A DNA stretch of 47,264 nt from Acetobacter persici JCM 25330 (GTDB taxonomy: Bacteria; Pseudomonadota; Alphaproteobacteria; Acetobacterales; Acetobacteraceae), in contig NZ_BAJW01000021.1 in the NCBI RefSeq assembly GCF_000613905.1, positions 1 to 47,264 on the forward strand. Direction: 5' to 3'. Within the stretch, counting starts at the first letter, position 1. Each line of letters begins with the position of its first letter. The notes under the pieces were generated by a model, which saw nothing but the letters and a program-made list of their open reading frames with translations, was not told the origin of the DNA and made no database searches. Both the position numbers and the translations under genes were made by a program. Below are positions 36,860 to 46,458 of this stretch, piece by piece.

Positions 36860-37210
36860 CCCCTGACTGTCTGAGCGTCCGCTCACGCCCGGTCTCCGGC
36901 CCTCTCAGGCTGTAAAAACGGCGCGTGGGCGGCCCGGCAGGTGGCTAAAAAAGGCGGTCTTATCAAAGATAGCCTCCGTAATCTTATAACATTTATCCTT
37001 CATGGGAATAAATGTTATTATTTTTGAGAAAACCTGAGGCAAAAAAGGTTTTTCAGATCCCTCCGGGTGGAAACAGAATGCCCTGCCGCACTTACAGGCA
37101 CAGCATTTTTCCTGTAGAACGGCAGCCAGTGACATTTTTCAGACATATTTCATCATAGCCCTTTCACGGCTGCCGCTCAGACCTGTTCAGCTCAATGGAT
37201 CTCAAACGTC
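36860..37210. other. A/T-rich intergenic region with two hairpins, upstream of the AIDA gene
   Basis: About 351 bases with no convincing gene. It is much A/T-richer than its neighbours from about 36950 on, and contains the palindromes at 36986-37018 and 37029-37052. It probably ends the phage operon and contains the AIDA-gene promoter. Confidence 0.5.
36986..37018. terminator. Palindrome downstream of the spike-like gene, terminator or operator
   Basis: ATAACATTTAT (36986-36996) and ATAAATGTTAT (37008-37018) are perfect complements with an 11-base spacer. TATTTTT follows. The A/T-rich stem is weak for a terminator, so an operator is possible. A second inverted repeat (AAAACCT/AGGTTTT) follows at 37029-37052. 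Confidence 0.5.
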
Positions 37211-40200
37211 ATGGCGCAAATTATCGTCTCCTCCGGTCAGTCTTCCTCCGGCCTGACCATCAGCGGGAATGACTCCCTGCTCGTTCAGTCTGGCGGCACA
37301 GTGCAGAATACTGTTCTGCAGGGTAGTGAAAACGGCATGGGCAACGGCCCGACGGAAGAGGTGCAGGGCAGCAGCATCGCCACACAGATTGGCAGCGGCT
37401 CCCAGACGATTGACGCGGGCGGCTCCGCCCTGAGCGCCACGGTCGGCTCGGACGGTGTTCAGGCTGTGCAGAACGGCGGGTCCGCCAGCTTCACCACAAT
37501 CCAGAGTGGCGGGGAAGTTGACGTCGGGGATCAGGACGCAGACCCGGACGCCGCTCTGGCTGTTATCACCTCCGCAACCGTCCAGTCCGGCGGGGAGCTT
37601 GATATTTATAATCAGGGCGTCGCGTCCGGCACAGTTGTTTCCTCCGGCGGAGGGCTGGATATTGCCGAAGGCGGGCTGGCGTCCGGCGATACCATTCTCT
37701 CAGGGGGCGTTCTGCTCGTCGGGCTGGGCGGGTCCGCCACGCATGAGACGGTTCAGGCTGGTGGTCTGATTATCAAATATGCCGGTGCAACGCTCACGGA
37801 CACCAACACAGATGGCGTTCTGGCCGGGGTTGTTGTGACCAATGATGATAACAGCGTAGTGTCCTCATGGCTTCAGTCCGGAGATGCAACGCTCAACAAT
37901 CTCGATCTGTCCACGTTAAGTGGCCAAAATGAGTATGAAGGGCTGGATGTGTTTGTCGGGGGTGGGGAAACCGTCAACACCCTTACGCTGAACTCCGGCA
38001 TGGACGTCGATATTGCCGGCACCGTGAACGGCCTGACGAGCGGATACGCCGATGTCTTTCAGGGAGGCGTTCTGACGGGCGTTATCTCTTCTACTGAGGT
38101 GGCAAATCAGGGTGGTCTGATTTCCGGCGCAACACTGACCCAGAGCGCAAGTCTGGTGAATTCAGGCGGGCTGGTTACGCAGGTCACGGTGCAGAGCGGC
38201 TCCTTTGTGACGATTGGCATGCAGCAGCAGGAGGACGATGATGATGACGGCTCCGTCCTGCCTGCCGCACAGGCTTCGGGCATGGTCGTTCTCTCCGGCG
38301 GGCAGATGACGGTTCTCTCCGGCGCGAGTATTGCCGGGGATACCATTTCTTCCGGCGGCTTTGTGTATCTGTCCGCCGGAGCGTCCGCTTCTCACGAAAC
38401 CATTGCCGATGGCGGTATTCTGATCCGTGAAGGCAATACCACAGTCAGCGGCATAGATGGCACGCTGGCCGGACTTGTGGTGGCGGACAACAGGGGGGCT
38501 GTTAAACAGGCCTTCTTCCAGTCCGGCACGGCCACGCTCAGCGGCCTTACGCTGGATATGGACAGCGTAACCCCGTCCGGCGGCACTGTGACAGTGGCGT
38601 ATGGTGAAACGGTTGAAGGCCTGACTCTGACGGGCAGCAGCAGCTACACCACCCTTAATATTGCAGGCACCGTGTCTGGCCTGACGGCAGCGGGCGTGCA
38701 GACAACTCTCATCCAAGGTGGCGTTCTGGGCGGTACCCTTGCCAGAAGTAGCCAGACCGGCGTGAACTGGCTTTCCCTGACGAATAGTGGCGGCACCATT
38801 TCTGGTGCAGTTCTGACCAGCGGTCTGACACTTCAGAATAGTTCCGGGCGGATTGATGGTCTGACAGTGGCCAGCGGTGCCACGCTGGTATCGAATGATA
38901 TGAGCATGACTGGCGTTGTCGTGCAGAGCGGCGGCACGCTCCGGATTGATTCCGCAACTGATATCGGGTCCGCAGGCGGGGTGCTGGATATTGGCGCCAG
39001 CCTGCTTCTGGGTCAGGGCGTCAGCGCGGTCGAGTCTGGCGGCAGTCTTATTGTGTCCAGTGCCGGTACTGTGGTGCAGACGTACACGCTGGACACCTCG
39101 GACGGCACACCCATTCTGCTGAACACAAGCAATGTCGCCATTTACGGGGAGACAAACTATACGCTGGCGGCGGGGCAGATTGTCTCTGCTGGCCAGACAT
39201 CCTCCGGGTATGTTGTCAGTGCTGCAAGTGTGCAGATGGTGTCCTCCGGTGGCACCAGCCTTAGCACCACTATTCTTGGCAGCGGGCAGGAAGTGGTTTT
39301 CTCCGGCGGGGTGGCATCCGGCACGACCGTTCTTTCCGGCGGGAGGGAAACCATCAGCGCCGGTGGGTCAGCTGTCGGAGGTGTGATTTCTTCTTATGGG
39401 TCTGAGGTGATCTCAGCCAGTGGCTCCTCCCTGCGGACCGATATTCTGTATGGTGGTGCCCAGAACGTGACGACTGGTGGCACAGCGTGGTCCGCCACGG
39501 TTGAAAAGGGCGGCACGCAGGCTGTCACCGGCGGGATTGCGTCCGGCACACAGGTCAGTGGATATCTGTCTGTTTATGGTGGTCAGACTGTCTCTGCCGT
39601 GGTGTCCAGCGGTGCGACGGAAAATGTTGTCAGTGGTCAGGCAGTTGCCACCACCGTGCAGAGCAACGGCCAGATGGAGGTTGCGGAACACGGTTCGGCT
39701 GTGGGTGCCGTTGTGGAAACTGGCGGGTTCCTGACAGATTCTGCCGGGGTTATAACCGGGGTCACGATCCAGTCAGGCGCAACAGCGCAGGTTTACGGAG
39801 CGACGTCTTACGTCTGGAACAATGGCAGTGAAGGCACGAGCACGGTTGTTGGCTCTGCGGTGTCAGACACCGTTCTGTCTGGCGGTGCCCTGCTGGTCGG
39901 CTCTGGTGGGCGTGCCTCCGGGGATGTCATTTCCTCCGGTGGCTATGTGGAAGTGCTGTCCGGCGGCACCGTTGCCGATGAGTCCGTGCAGAGTGGCGGC
40001 GTGATTATTCTGGATAACGGCGGCACGGTAACAGGCACCAATACGTCCGGTGTGCTGGCCGGTGTTGTGGTGCGGGACGGGCAGGGCAGCCTGATTTCCG
40101 CCATTGTGCAGTCGGGTGACAATACGGTTCATGCGCTGGATCTCACCTCTGTCGGCAGCGCCAATGTGGTCCGCAGTACTCTGGTTGCTTCGGGGGAGAC

Positions 40201-42231
40201 GGTCAGCGGTCTTTCGATTGGGAGTTCCGGGCTCGACAACTATCAGAACACGCTGAGCATCGGGGGTGTTGTTTCCGGTCTTGCGATCAGTAACGTGAAT
40301 ACGACAATCCTGTCCGGGGGCGTGCTTGAGGGAGATGTCAGGCTTGCAGGCGGCACAAACTCCAGTCAGACTGTTTACGAGTATATTTCTGTTGATAATT
40401 CGGGCGGAACGGTGTCCGGCGCGGACATCTTTCAGAATATCACACTGCGTAATGAAAGTGCTGGTATTCTGAGCCACGTCACCATTCATAGTGGCGCGAC
40501 GCTTCAGGCGGTGGGGAACACTCTTTCTGACGTGCTCGTGCAAAGTGGCGGCACGATAGAGGCATTTTTCCAGAGCGGTACCGGCCAGACGGGCGGCACT
40601 CTGGACGTTGGAGCGCACTTCGTAACAGATTATAATCTGTCAACCACGATTGAGAATAACAAATTCTCTCTCTCCAGCTCAGGCACACTCCTTGAGCAGT
40701 TCAATATTGCTCTTTCTTCTGATGCACAGGCTGGTGAAACCGGCGTTCTTCTTGTGGGGAACAACGGATATTCTACAGTCACGGAAGGGTACGTTGTCAG
40801 CGCGGGCCAGACGTCAACCGGGCTGGTGGTGCCGGGTTCTCACGCGCTGGACGTTCAGGCTGGTGGCACAAGTGTAGACGCCACGCTCTCTTCCCCCGCC
40901 AGCAACGGGTCCGGGACGACGGAAGATGTGTGGGGCAGCAGCCTCAGCACGCATGTCCAGAGCCAGACACAGCAGGTTATTCACTCAGGCGGCGTCAGCC
41001 TTCAGGCGACAATTCAGGACCACGCACAGCAGACCATTCAGTCGGGCGGTGTTGCGTCCGGCGCCACACTGAGCGGGTGGTTTGCAGAGCAGACTGTGCA
41101 GAGTGGCGGCAATGCTGTCAGTGCGGTGCTGTCCAGCGGCGCGCAGCAAGATGTTTACGCGGGCGGTTCCGCGCTCAGCACAACAGTGGCGTCCGGCGGT
41201 GAAGAAGAGATTTATTGGGGTGCGATTGCATCCGGGACGGACATTCAGTCCGGCGGGGTCACCTATGTCTACCAGCAGGCTACGCTGGATGGGTTTACCG
41301 TTGAAAATGGCGGCATCCTGAGCGCGTATGGTCAGGTGTTGCACGGGACTGTGGAGAGCGGTGGTACCCTGAACTTTTTGAGCGCGTTGTCCGCGTCCGG
41401 CGGGAGTGTGCTGGCTACGGGCGTGACGGTGGATCTCGGGGCGCATATGACATTTGCCTCCGGTCTGTCCGGCCAGATTGAAAATAATACGCTGGTGCTT
41501 ACCAGCGGTGGCGTCGCGGTGGAAAGTTTTGCCCTTGGTAACCTGCCGCCCAATGCCGGAGGGGAAACGCCCCTTCTGAAAGAAGTCACGTCCGGATATC
41601 AGACCTATTATGAACTGGATGATGGCACGCCCTGCTATTGCCCCGGCACGCTGATTGCCACCACCCGTGGCGAGGTTGCGGTGGAAGATCTGAAAATCGG
41701 GGACCGTGTGGTAACGGCCTCCGGCAAACGCCGCCCCATCCGCTGGATTGGTAACCGGGCGTATTCCGGCCGCTTTGCCGCAACCAACCCGGATGTTCTG
41801 CCATTCTGTTCCGGGCCGGGTCACTCGGGGTCGGGGCCTCGGGCGAGGCCCTGCCTCGGCGGGATTTAAGGGTCTCCCCGCTGCACGCCATGTATCTGGA
41901 GGGCGTTCTGGTGCCCGCGCAGGCGCTGGTGAATGGTACGTCCATTGTGCGGCTGACGCAGGTGGATCACGTGGCGTATTTCCATGTTGAGCTGAAAACG
42001 CATGACATTCTGCTGGCGGAAGGGGCTCCGGCGGAAAGTTTTGTGGATGATGATAGCCGCGGCATGTTCCACAACGCGCATGAGTATGCGGAGCGCTACC
42101 CCAATGAACGTAAAGCCACCGTGCAGTATTGCGCGCCACGGGTGGAAGACGGCGCGCAGCTTGAGGCCATCCGCCAGCGGCTGAACAGCCTGCCGGTGGC
42201 GCAGTGCGTCAGCACAGCCCGCGCCGGATAA
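37211..42231 (+). pseudogene. Giant AIDA-repeat surface protein with C-terminal Hint domain, frameshifted
   Basis: The first frame codes 1552 residues. With one base restored near 41802 it continues to 42231, about 1673 residues. Residues 1-1470 are AIDA-type repeats (SGG..., GGxA...SGT..I.SGG), predicted as a long beta-solenoid, in three modules: about 1-645, 646-1187 and 1188-1470. Each opens with VSAGQTSxG and closes with an (L/V)D(I/L/V)GA ... L.S.G block. From Cys1475 (CYCPGTLIATTRGEVAVEDL) a Hint domain follows, continued in the other frame by PLHAMYLEGVLVPAQALV, FHVELKTHDILLAEG and FVDDDSRGMFHN. No signal peptide or autotransporter barrel is seen. Probably a secreted adhesin with autoprocessing Hint module. 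Confidence 0.85.
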
Positions 42232-42242
42232 GCCGGATGCGA

Positions 42243-42267
42243 GGGTGTCTCCTTCAGGGAGACGCCC
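42243..42267 (+). terminator. GC-rich hairpin after the AIDA-Hint gene
   Basis: GGGTGTCTCC (42243-42252) pairs with GGAGACGCCC (42258-42267), loop TTCAG, one G-T wobble, 11 bases past the stop. There is no T-run after it, so it may be an attenuator or RNA-stabilising hairpin instead. Confidence 0.5.
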
Positions 42268-42292
42268 CCGCAGCTTGCCGGAAGGGTGTAGG

Positions 42293-44796
42293 GTGTCCTC
42301 ATTAAAACCCCCAGCAAAGTCTAAGGGAACACAATCCCGGCGCGGAAAGACTCTGCCAAAGCTCCAGCCAGCGAAGGGGGTGCGCGCATCTGCGCCGAAG
42401 CCAGACTCTGCGTCTAAACCTAAACCTCAGCTTAAGCTTAAGCCTGAGCCTGAGGCTCCGCGCCAGAAGAAGCGGGATGTATCTTCTGAGGTCCGGAAAC
42501 GCGTACGCGGAAAACTACCGTAAAAGCCGCGGCCTCGCCCCGTGTCGGGCCAGCGCTGGCGCGCCTGCGCGCACGCCAGAGAGCAGCATCTGCCAGAAGA
42601 ACGCTTGCAAAACAGCCGGAACAGAAAGCCGCTCCGGAGCGGATCTCTCAGGCAAAGCCGCGCAGCCGGAAACTGGACGGCAGGACAGTACCAGTCTCAC
42701 CCGCTGTTATTCAAAAAGCCCTCGTCCCTAAAACAGAGAGTCCGAAACCTTCCGGGGCCACATCGCCCCAGACCATATCCGTCACACCGCCGCAGGCCAT
42801 AAAAGCGGAACAGGCTTCCGGGCCGCGCTTCCCGCCTTTGCGGGGACATCTGGACGTGCGGGAGCGTGGGCGGCTGGCGGGCTGGGCGAGTGATGGCTCC
42901 GGCAGGCCGGTGCGGCTGCGGGTGCTGGATAACGGCGTAACGCTTGGTACAGTGCTGGCGCAAACCTTTCGGGCTGATTTGAAAAAAGCCGGATTTGGCG
43001 AGGGTCGGTGCGCCTTTGAATTTATTATTGAAGGCGGCCTGTCCGACACGGAAGACCATGCCATCCGCGTGGAACGGGTGGAAGATCACGCGGCCCTTGT
43101 CGGCTCCCCGTGGATTGTCCGGGCAAAACGCCAGCCTGTGGCCCCGGCGCGGGCTGTTGCCCCGCTGCCGTTACCCTCAGCAGAGTGCGGGCAGGGCTAT
43201 CTGGATTATGTGGACCATCGGCGTGTCTGCGGGTGGGCGCAGGATGCCGCACGCCCCCACCTGCCGGTAACAATACAGATTCTGGATAACGGCGTTCTGG
43301 TAATGCGGGTTTTGGCAAACCGCTACCGGGGGGATCTGGATGTGGCCGGGTCTGGCGGCGGCCGACACGGGTTTGACTGCCTTCTGCCCGTGCCCTTTAC
43401 CCCCACGGAACGGCATGTGATCCGCGTGCTGCGGGATGAAGACGGCGTGGAACTGCGTGGCTCCCCGTGGGTTCTGGACCCTGTTGCGGAGCTTGGGGCT
43501 GATGTGCAGGACGCCTTTGCCCGCATTGTCCAGAATCTGCATGGCCGAAAAAACTCTGAGCAGGCGCTGGGGTTTCTCATGGAGCAGGTGACAGCGCTGA
43601 GGCAGAAAATAGCGGATCAGGCGACGGGCCGCCCCCGCAAGGCGCAGGAGCGCGACCATGCTGTGCGCTCTGGCACCCGTGCCGTCGGAAAAGCGAAGGC
43701 ACAGGCGGCAGGGCGTATCCTGTTTGTGGATGACTATTTCCCCGATCCAACGCGGGATGCCGGGTCTCAGGCCATTTTTTCCCATATGCAGGCGGCGCAG
43801 GCGCTGGGGCTGGAGGTGGTGTTTGCTGCGTCCCGGGAGCAGGGTGCGCCCCCGGCTACCCGTGCTCTGCTGGAGCGGGCGAAAATATCGCTCTGGAGCC
43901 TGCCCTTCTGTGCCTCCGTTGAGGAAGGGCTGAGGCTGGAACAGCACGGTTTTGCCTGCGTGTATCTGCACCGTGTGGGAATTGTGTCCCGCTATATGGA
44001 TCTGGTACGGCTGTATCAGCCCAAAGCGCGTGTGATCTATAGCGTGGCGGACCTGCATTTCCTGCGGCTGGAGCGGCAGGCGCGGGAAATGGAACAGCCG
44101 GAACTGCTGCCCCGCGCAGCCAGAGTGCGGCTGCTTGAAGGGCTTGGCGCATTGCAGGCCAATGTCACGCTGACCCATTCCCCCGTAGAGGCTGCGCTGC
44201 TGCACCAGCTTGCGCCGGGCGCGCGGATCTGCACCGTGCCATGGTGTGTGCAGGCCGTGCGCAAAAAGCCGCGTCTGGCCGGGCGGCGGGGTGTGGTGTT
44301 TGTGGGGCATTACGCCCATGTGCCGAATGTGGATGCCGCGTTCTGGCTGGTGCGGGAGGTCATGCCACTGGTCTGGGCGCATGTGCCGGATATGCCGTGT
44401 GTGCTGGTGGGCAGTTCCATGCCGCCTGCCGTGCAGGCGCTGGCAGGCCCGCAGGTGCAGGCTCTGGGGCATGTGCCGGATCTGGCGCCGCTTTATGCGC
44501 AGATGCGGGTGGCGGTTGCGCCCCTGCGGTTTGGGGCTGGCGTGAAAGGCAAGGTGCTGGACAGTTTTGCTGCGGGCCTGCCGTGCGTCATGACGCCTGT
44601 GGCGGCTGAGGGTCTCGCCCTGCCAGAGATTTTGCAACCCCTTGTGGCACGGGACGCCGCCGCGTTTGCGCGGGTGATTCTCGCATTGCAGGACGATGCG
44701 CGGGCAACGGCTGTGGCGCAGGCCGGGTGGCAGTTTGTAAAAGAGCATTTCTCCCGGAAAACCATAACAGGCAGCCTGAAAACAGTCTTTTTATGA
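42293..44796 (+). CDS. GT4-type glycosyltransferase with N-terminal repeat domains
   Basis: The intact frame begins at 42838 (TTG), but sensible sequence continues upstream: Ala/Lys/Pro-rich disordered sequence in phase to about 42490, then, after one missing C near 42490, in another frame to GTG 42293. The repaired protein is about 834 residues. Next come two tandem beta-rich domains of about 100 residues (GHLDVRERGRLAGWASD; GYLDYVDHRRVCGWAQD), a linker and a two-domain transferase (RILFVDDYFPDPTRDAGS; VFVGHYAHVPNVDAAFWLV; APLRFGAGVKGKVLDSFAAG). No signal peptide is seen. Directly downstream of the AIDA-repeat gene, so it may glycosylate that adhesin, as AAH does for AIDA-I. This role is inferred. 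Confidence 0.8.
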
Positions 44797-44894
44797 CGAT
44801 TTCGTGCTGCCGCGTGTTCTGCTTGATCCGCCAGCCGCCGCTCCTGTAATCTGCCGGTGGGATTGTCCCAACCCCAAAAAGGCAGACAGGATTC

Positions 44895-45332
44895 ATGACA
44901 AAAAAAGCAAAAATTGTCCTGCTTGCAGGCGGCCTTCTCCTTGGAGGCGCACTGCTTCCCTCCCACACGCCCGCACACGCCAGAACAGTGCATTTTACCC
45001 CGGATACAAACAGCGCTGTGGTTTCCGGCACCGTGGAAGGAACGGAGATGATCCCGTTCCGTCTGGCCCTGCGCGAGGGGCAACGGCTGGATGTGCAGTG
45101 CCATGCCCGCAAGAAGGGGATCTTCTTTGTCGTCAAAGACCCGACCGGCGCTGTGATTTATAAGAGTGCGGAAAGCCCGCAGCCCGACAGGTGGACCGGG
45201 CAGGCCAGTGCGCCCGGCCGGTATACGCTGGCGGTCTATCAGCAGCACCCGGCCACCCGTAAGGGCCAGACGGCGTTTTTCCGGCTGCATCTTACGGTTG
45301 CGGAAGCCTCAGCCGCCGGTTTTCTCCCGTAA
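44895..45332 (+). CDS. Secreted beta-rich protein, unknown function
   Basis: The protein is about 145 residues, with ATG at 44895. A Sec signal peptide (about residues 1-29, LLLGGALLPSHTPAHA) is followed by a single beta-sandwich-like domain: SGTVEGTEMIPFRLALREGQ, FFVVKDPTGAVIYKSA, GQASAPGRYTLAVYQ. The layout is that of PPC-like or lysozyme-inhibitor (PliG-like) domains. The assignment is uncertain. Its last 24 bases overlap, on the opposite strand, the end of the Nudix gene. Confidence 0.65.
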   Translation: MTKKAKIVLLAGGLLLGGALLPSHTPAHARTVHFTPDTNSAVVSGTVEGTEMIPFRLALREGQRLDVQCHARKKGIFFVVKDPTGAVIYKSAESPQPDRWTGQASAPGRYTLAVYQQHPATRKGQTAFFRLHLTVAEASAAGFLP

Positions 45333-45716
45333 CGCGGCCAGCGCCATTGTGGTGGCGTGCGTCAGCGGTGCGGGCAGGGCCGTCAGCGGGAACCAGTCCA
45401 GACCGCCATGTTTGTGCGGTTCCTGCACACGCGCCTGCCCGGTAAAGCCGGACACGGTATAAACAGGGGCAACCCAGTGCGTGCCCGCAACCGCGTCAAT
45501 CTGGTCCACAACACAGAGCAGGGCTGGCTGACTGATCACCAGCCCGGTTTCCTCCAGAACTTCCCGCGCAACGGCGGCGGGAACGGTTTCAAACGCATCA
45601 ACCTTGCCACCCGGCAGGCCCCAGCACCCGGCTTCCGGCGCGCGCAGGCGGCGCAGGAGCAGAATGCTCCCCTCCTGCAAAATCAATGCGCCACAGCCTA
45701 GTCGGGGTTCTCTCAT
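45309..45716 (-). CDS. Nudix hydrolase (MutT/ADP-ribose pyrophosphatase-like)
   Basis: The protein is about 135 residues from ATG 45716. The Nudix box is complete: GGKVDAFETVPAAVAREVLEETGL (Gly, Glu, REV-EE-G in register), with GCGALILQEGSILLLRR before and HWVAPVYTVSGF after. It hydrolyses a nucleoside diphosphate linked to X; the substrate cannot be deduced. An earlier in-frame start (46010) would add about 98 unrelated residues and is rejected. Convergent with the secreted protein gene, with a 24-base overlap. Confidence 0.87.
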   Translation of the reverse strand: MREPRLGCGALILQEGSILLLRRLRAPEAGCWGLPGGKVDAFETVPAAVAREVLEETGLVISQPALLCVVDQIDAVAGTHWVAPVYTVSGFTGQARVQEPHKHGGLDWFPLTALPAPLTHATTMALAALREKTGG

Positions 45717-45869
45717 CAGGCGGGTCCTTCTGGTCCGGGGGAGGGGGAGTGCCCTGCATATCCCGCTGCGGACTTTTACAAAACAGTGTGGTACACCCCC
45801 ACCCTGCGGTGCGGGCAAAAAGCTGCCTGACACGGGAGCGGGGCGAGACAGGAAGGCAGGGGGGCGGAC

Positions 45870-46307
45870 ATGACGGTGGGGAAAACTTTCAAGGCTCTTC
45901 TGGACCGGGCCAATGAGAGCATTGCTGTCAAAATGACCATGCTGTTTGGCAGCATCTGGTGCGTGTACGCGTTTTTTGTGTTCTCGCTGATCCCGCTTCT
46001 GGTGCCGCAATGGCAGAATACCCTGCTCTATATCAGCAACTGTATCCAGCTTGTCGCGTTACCAGCGCTTATGGTGGGCAATGCCGTGCTGAGCCGGGGC
46101 GCGGACAAGCGGGCGGCGGAAGACCATCAGGCGCTGCTGGAAATCCTGTCAGATGTGCGGGAGGAACTGGCGGATCTGAAGGACCGTACCGCGGGCCTCG
46201 CACAAAGCACATCGGAAGCACTGCAACGGCCTGAGCTGGAAAATGTGTCTATTTCCGACCAGACTTTTGTGGATGTGGAAGGCCAGAACAGCCGCGTGAC
46301 GGACTGA
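45870..46307 (+). CDS. Small inner-membrane protein, unknown function
   Basis: The protein is about 145 residues. Two hydrophobic helices (about residues 22-44 and 51-73) are followed by a charged, probably coiled-coil cytosolic tail (EDHQALLEILSDVREELADL). The arrangement recalls low-affinity iron permease-like or DUF-type two-helix proteins, but I cannot confirm a family. The gene is followed by a short degenerate repeat and then the antiporter gene. Confidence 0.7.
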   Translation: MTVGKTFKALLDRANESIAVKMTMLFGSIWCVYAFFVFSLIPLLVPQWQNTLLYISNCIQLVALPALMVGNAVLSRGADKRAAEDHQALLEILSDVREELADLKDRTAGLAQSTSEALQRPELENVSISDQTFVDVEGQNSRVTD

Positions 46308-46375
46308 CTGGCGGCGGACCGAATGGTAACTGATTGGCTGGCGACTGACGGGCTGGTGACTGACTGACGGTCTGG
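46299..46375. repeat. Degenerate GACTGACTGGC-type repeat
   Basis: About six imperfect copies of a GACTGA(C/T)(T/G)GGC(TGG) unit fill the gap between the membrane-protein stop and the antiporter gene. Confidence 0.6.
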
Positions 46376-46458
46376 CAGACCCGCCTGCGGGGCCTGCCGG
46401 ACAATAGAACGGGCCGTTTCCGGCATGCAGGAGGCAGGCTTTTGCGGGAGTGCTGCGC

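Noticed and set aside
36905..37135. 76-residue minus-strand frame in the A/T-rich gap before the AIDA gene
   Set aside because: It runs across the palindromes, has no family features and no ribosome site.
40985..42139. 384-residue minus-strand open frame inside the AIDA-Hint gene
   Set aside because: Low-complexity Pro/Arg/Gly sequence; the sense frame is clearly coding.
43177..44748. 523-residue minus-strand open frame antisense to the glycosyltransferase
   Set aside because: It is the complement of a GC-biased real gene, rich in His, Gln and Pro, with no family features or ribosome site.
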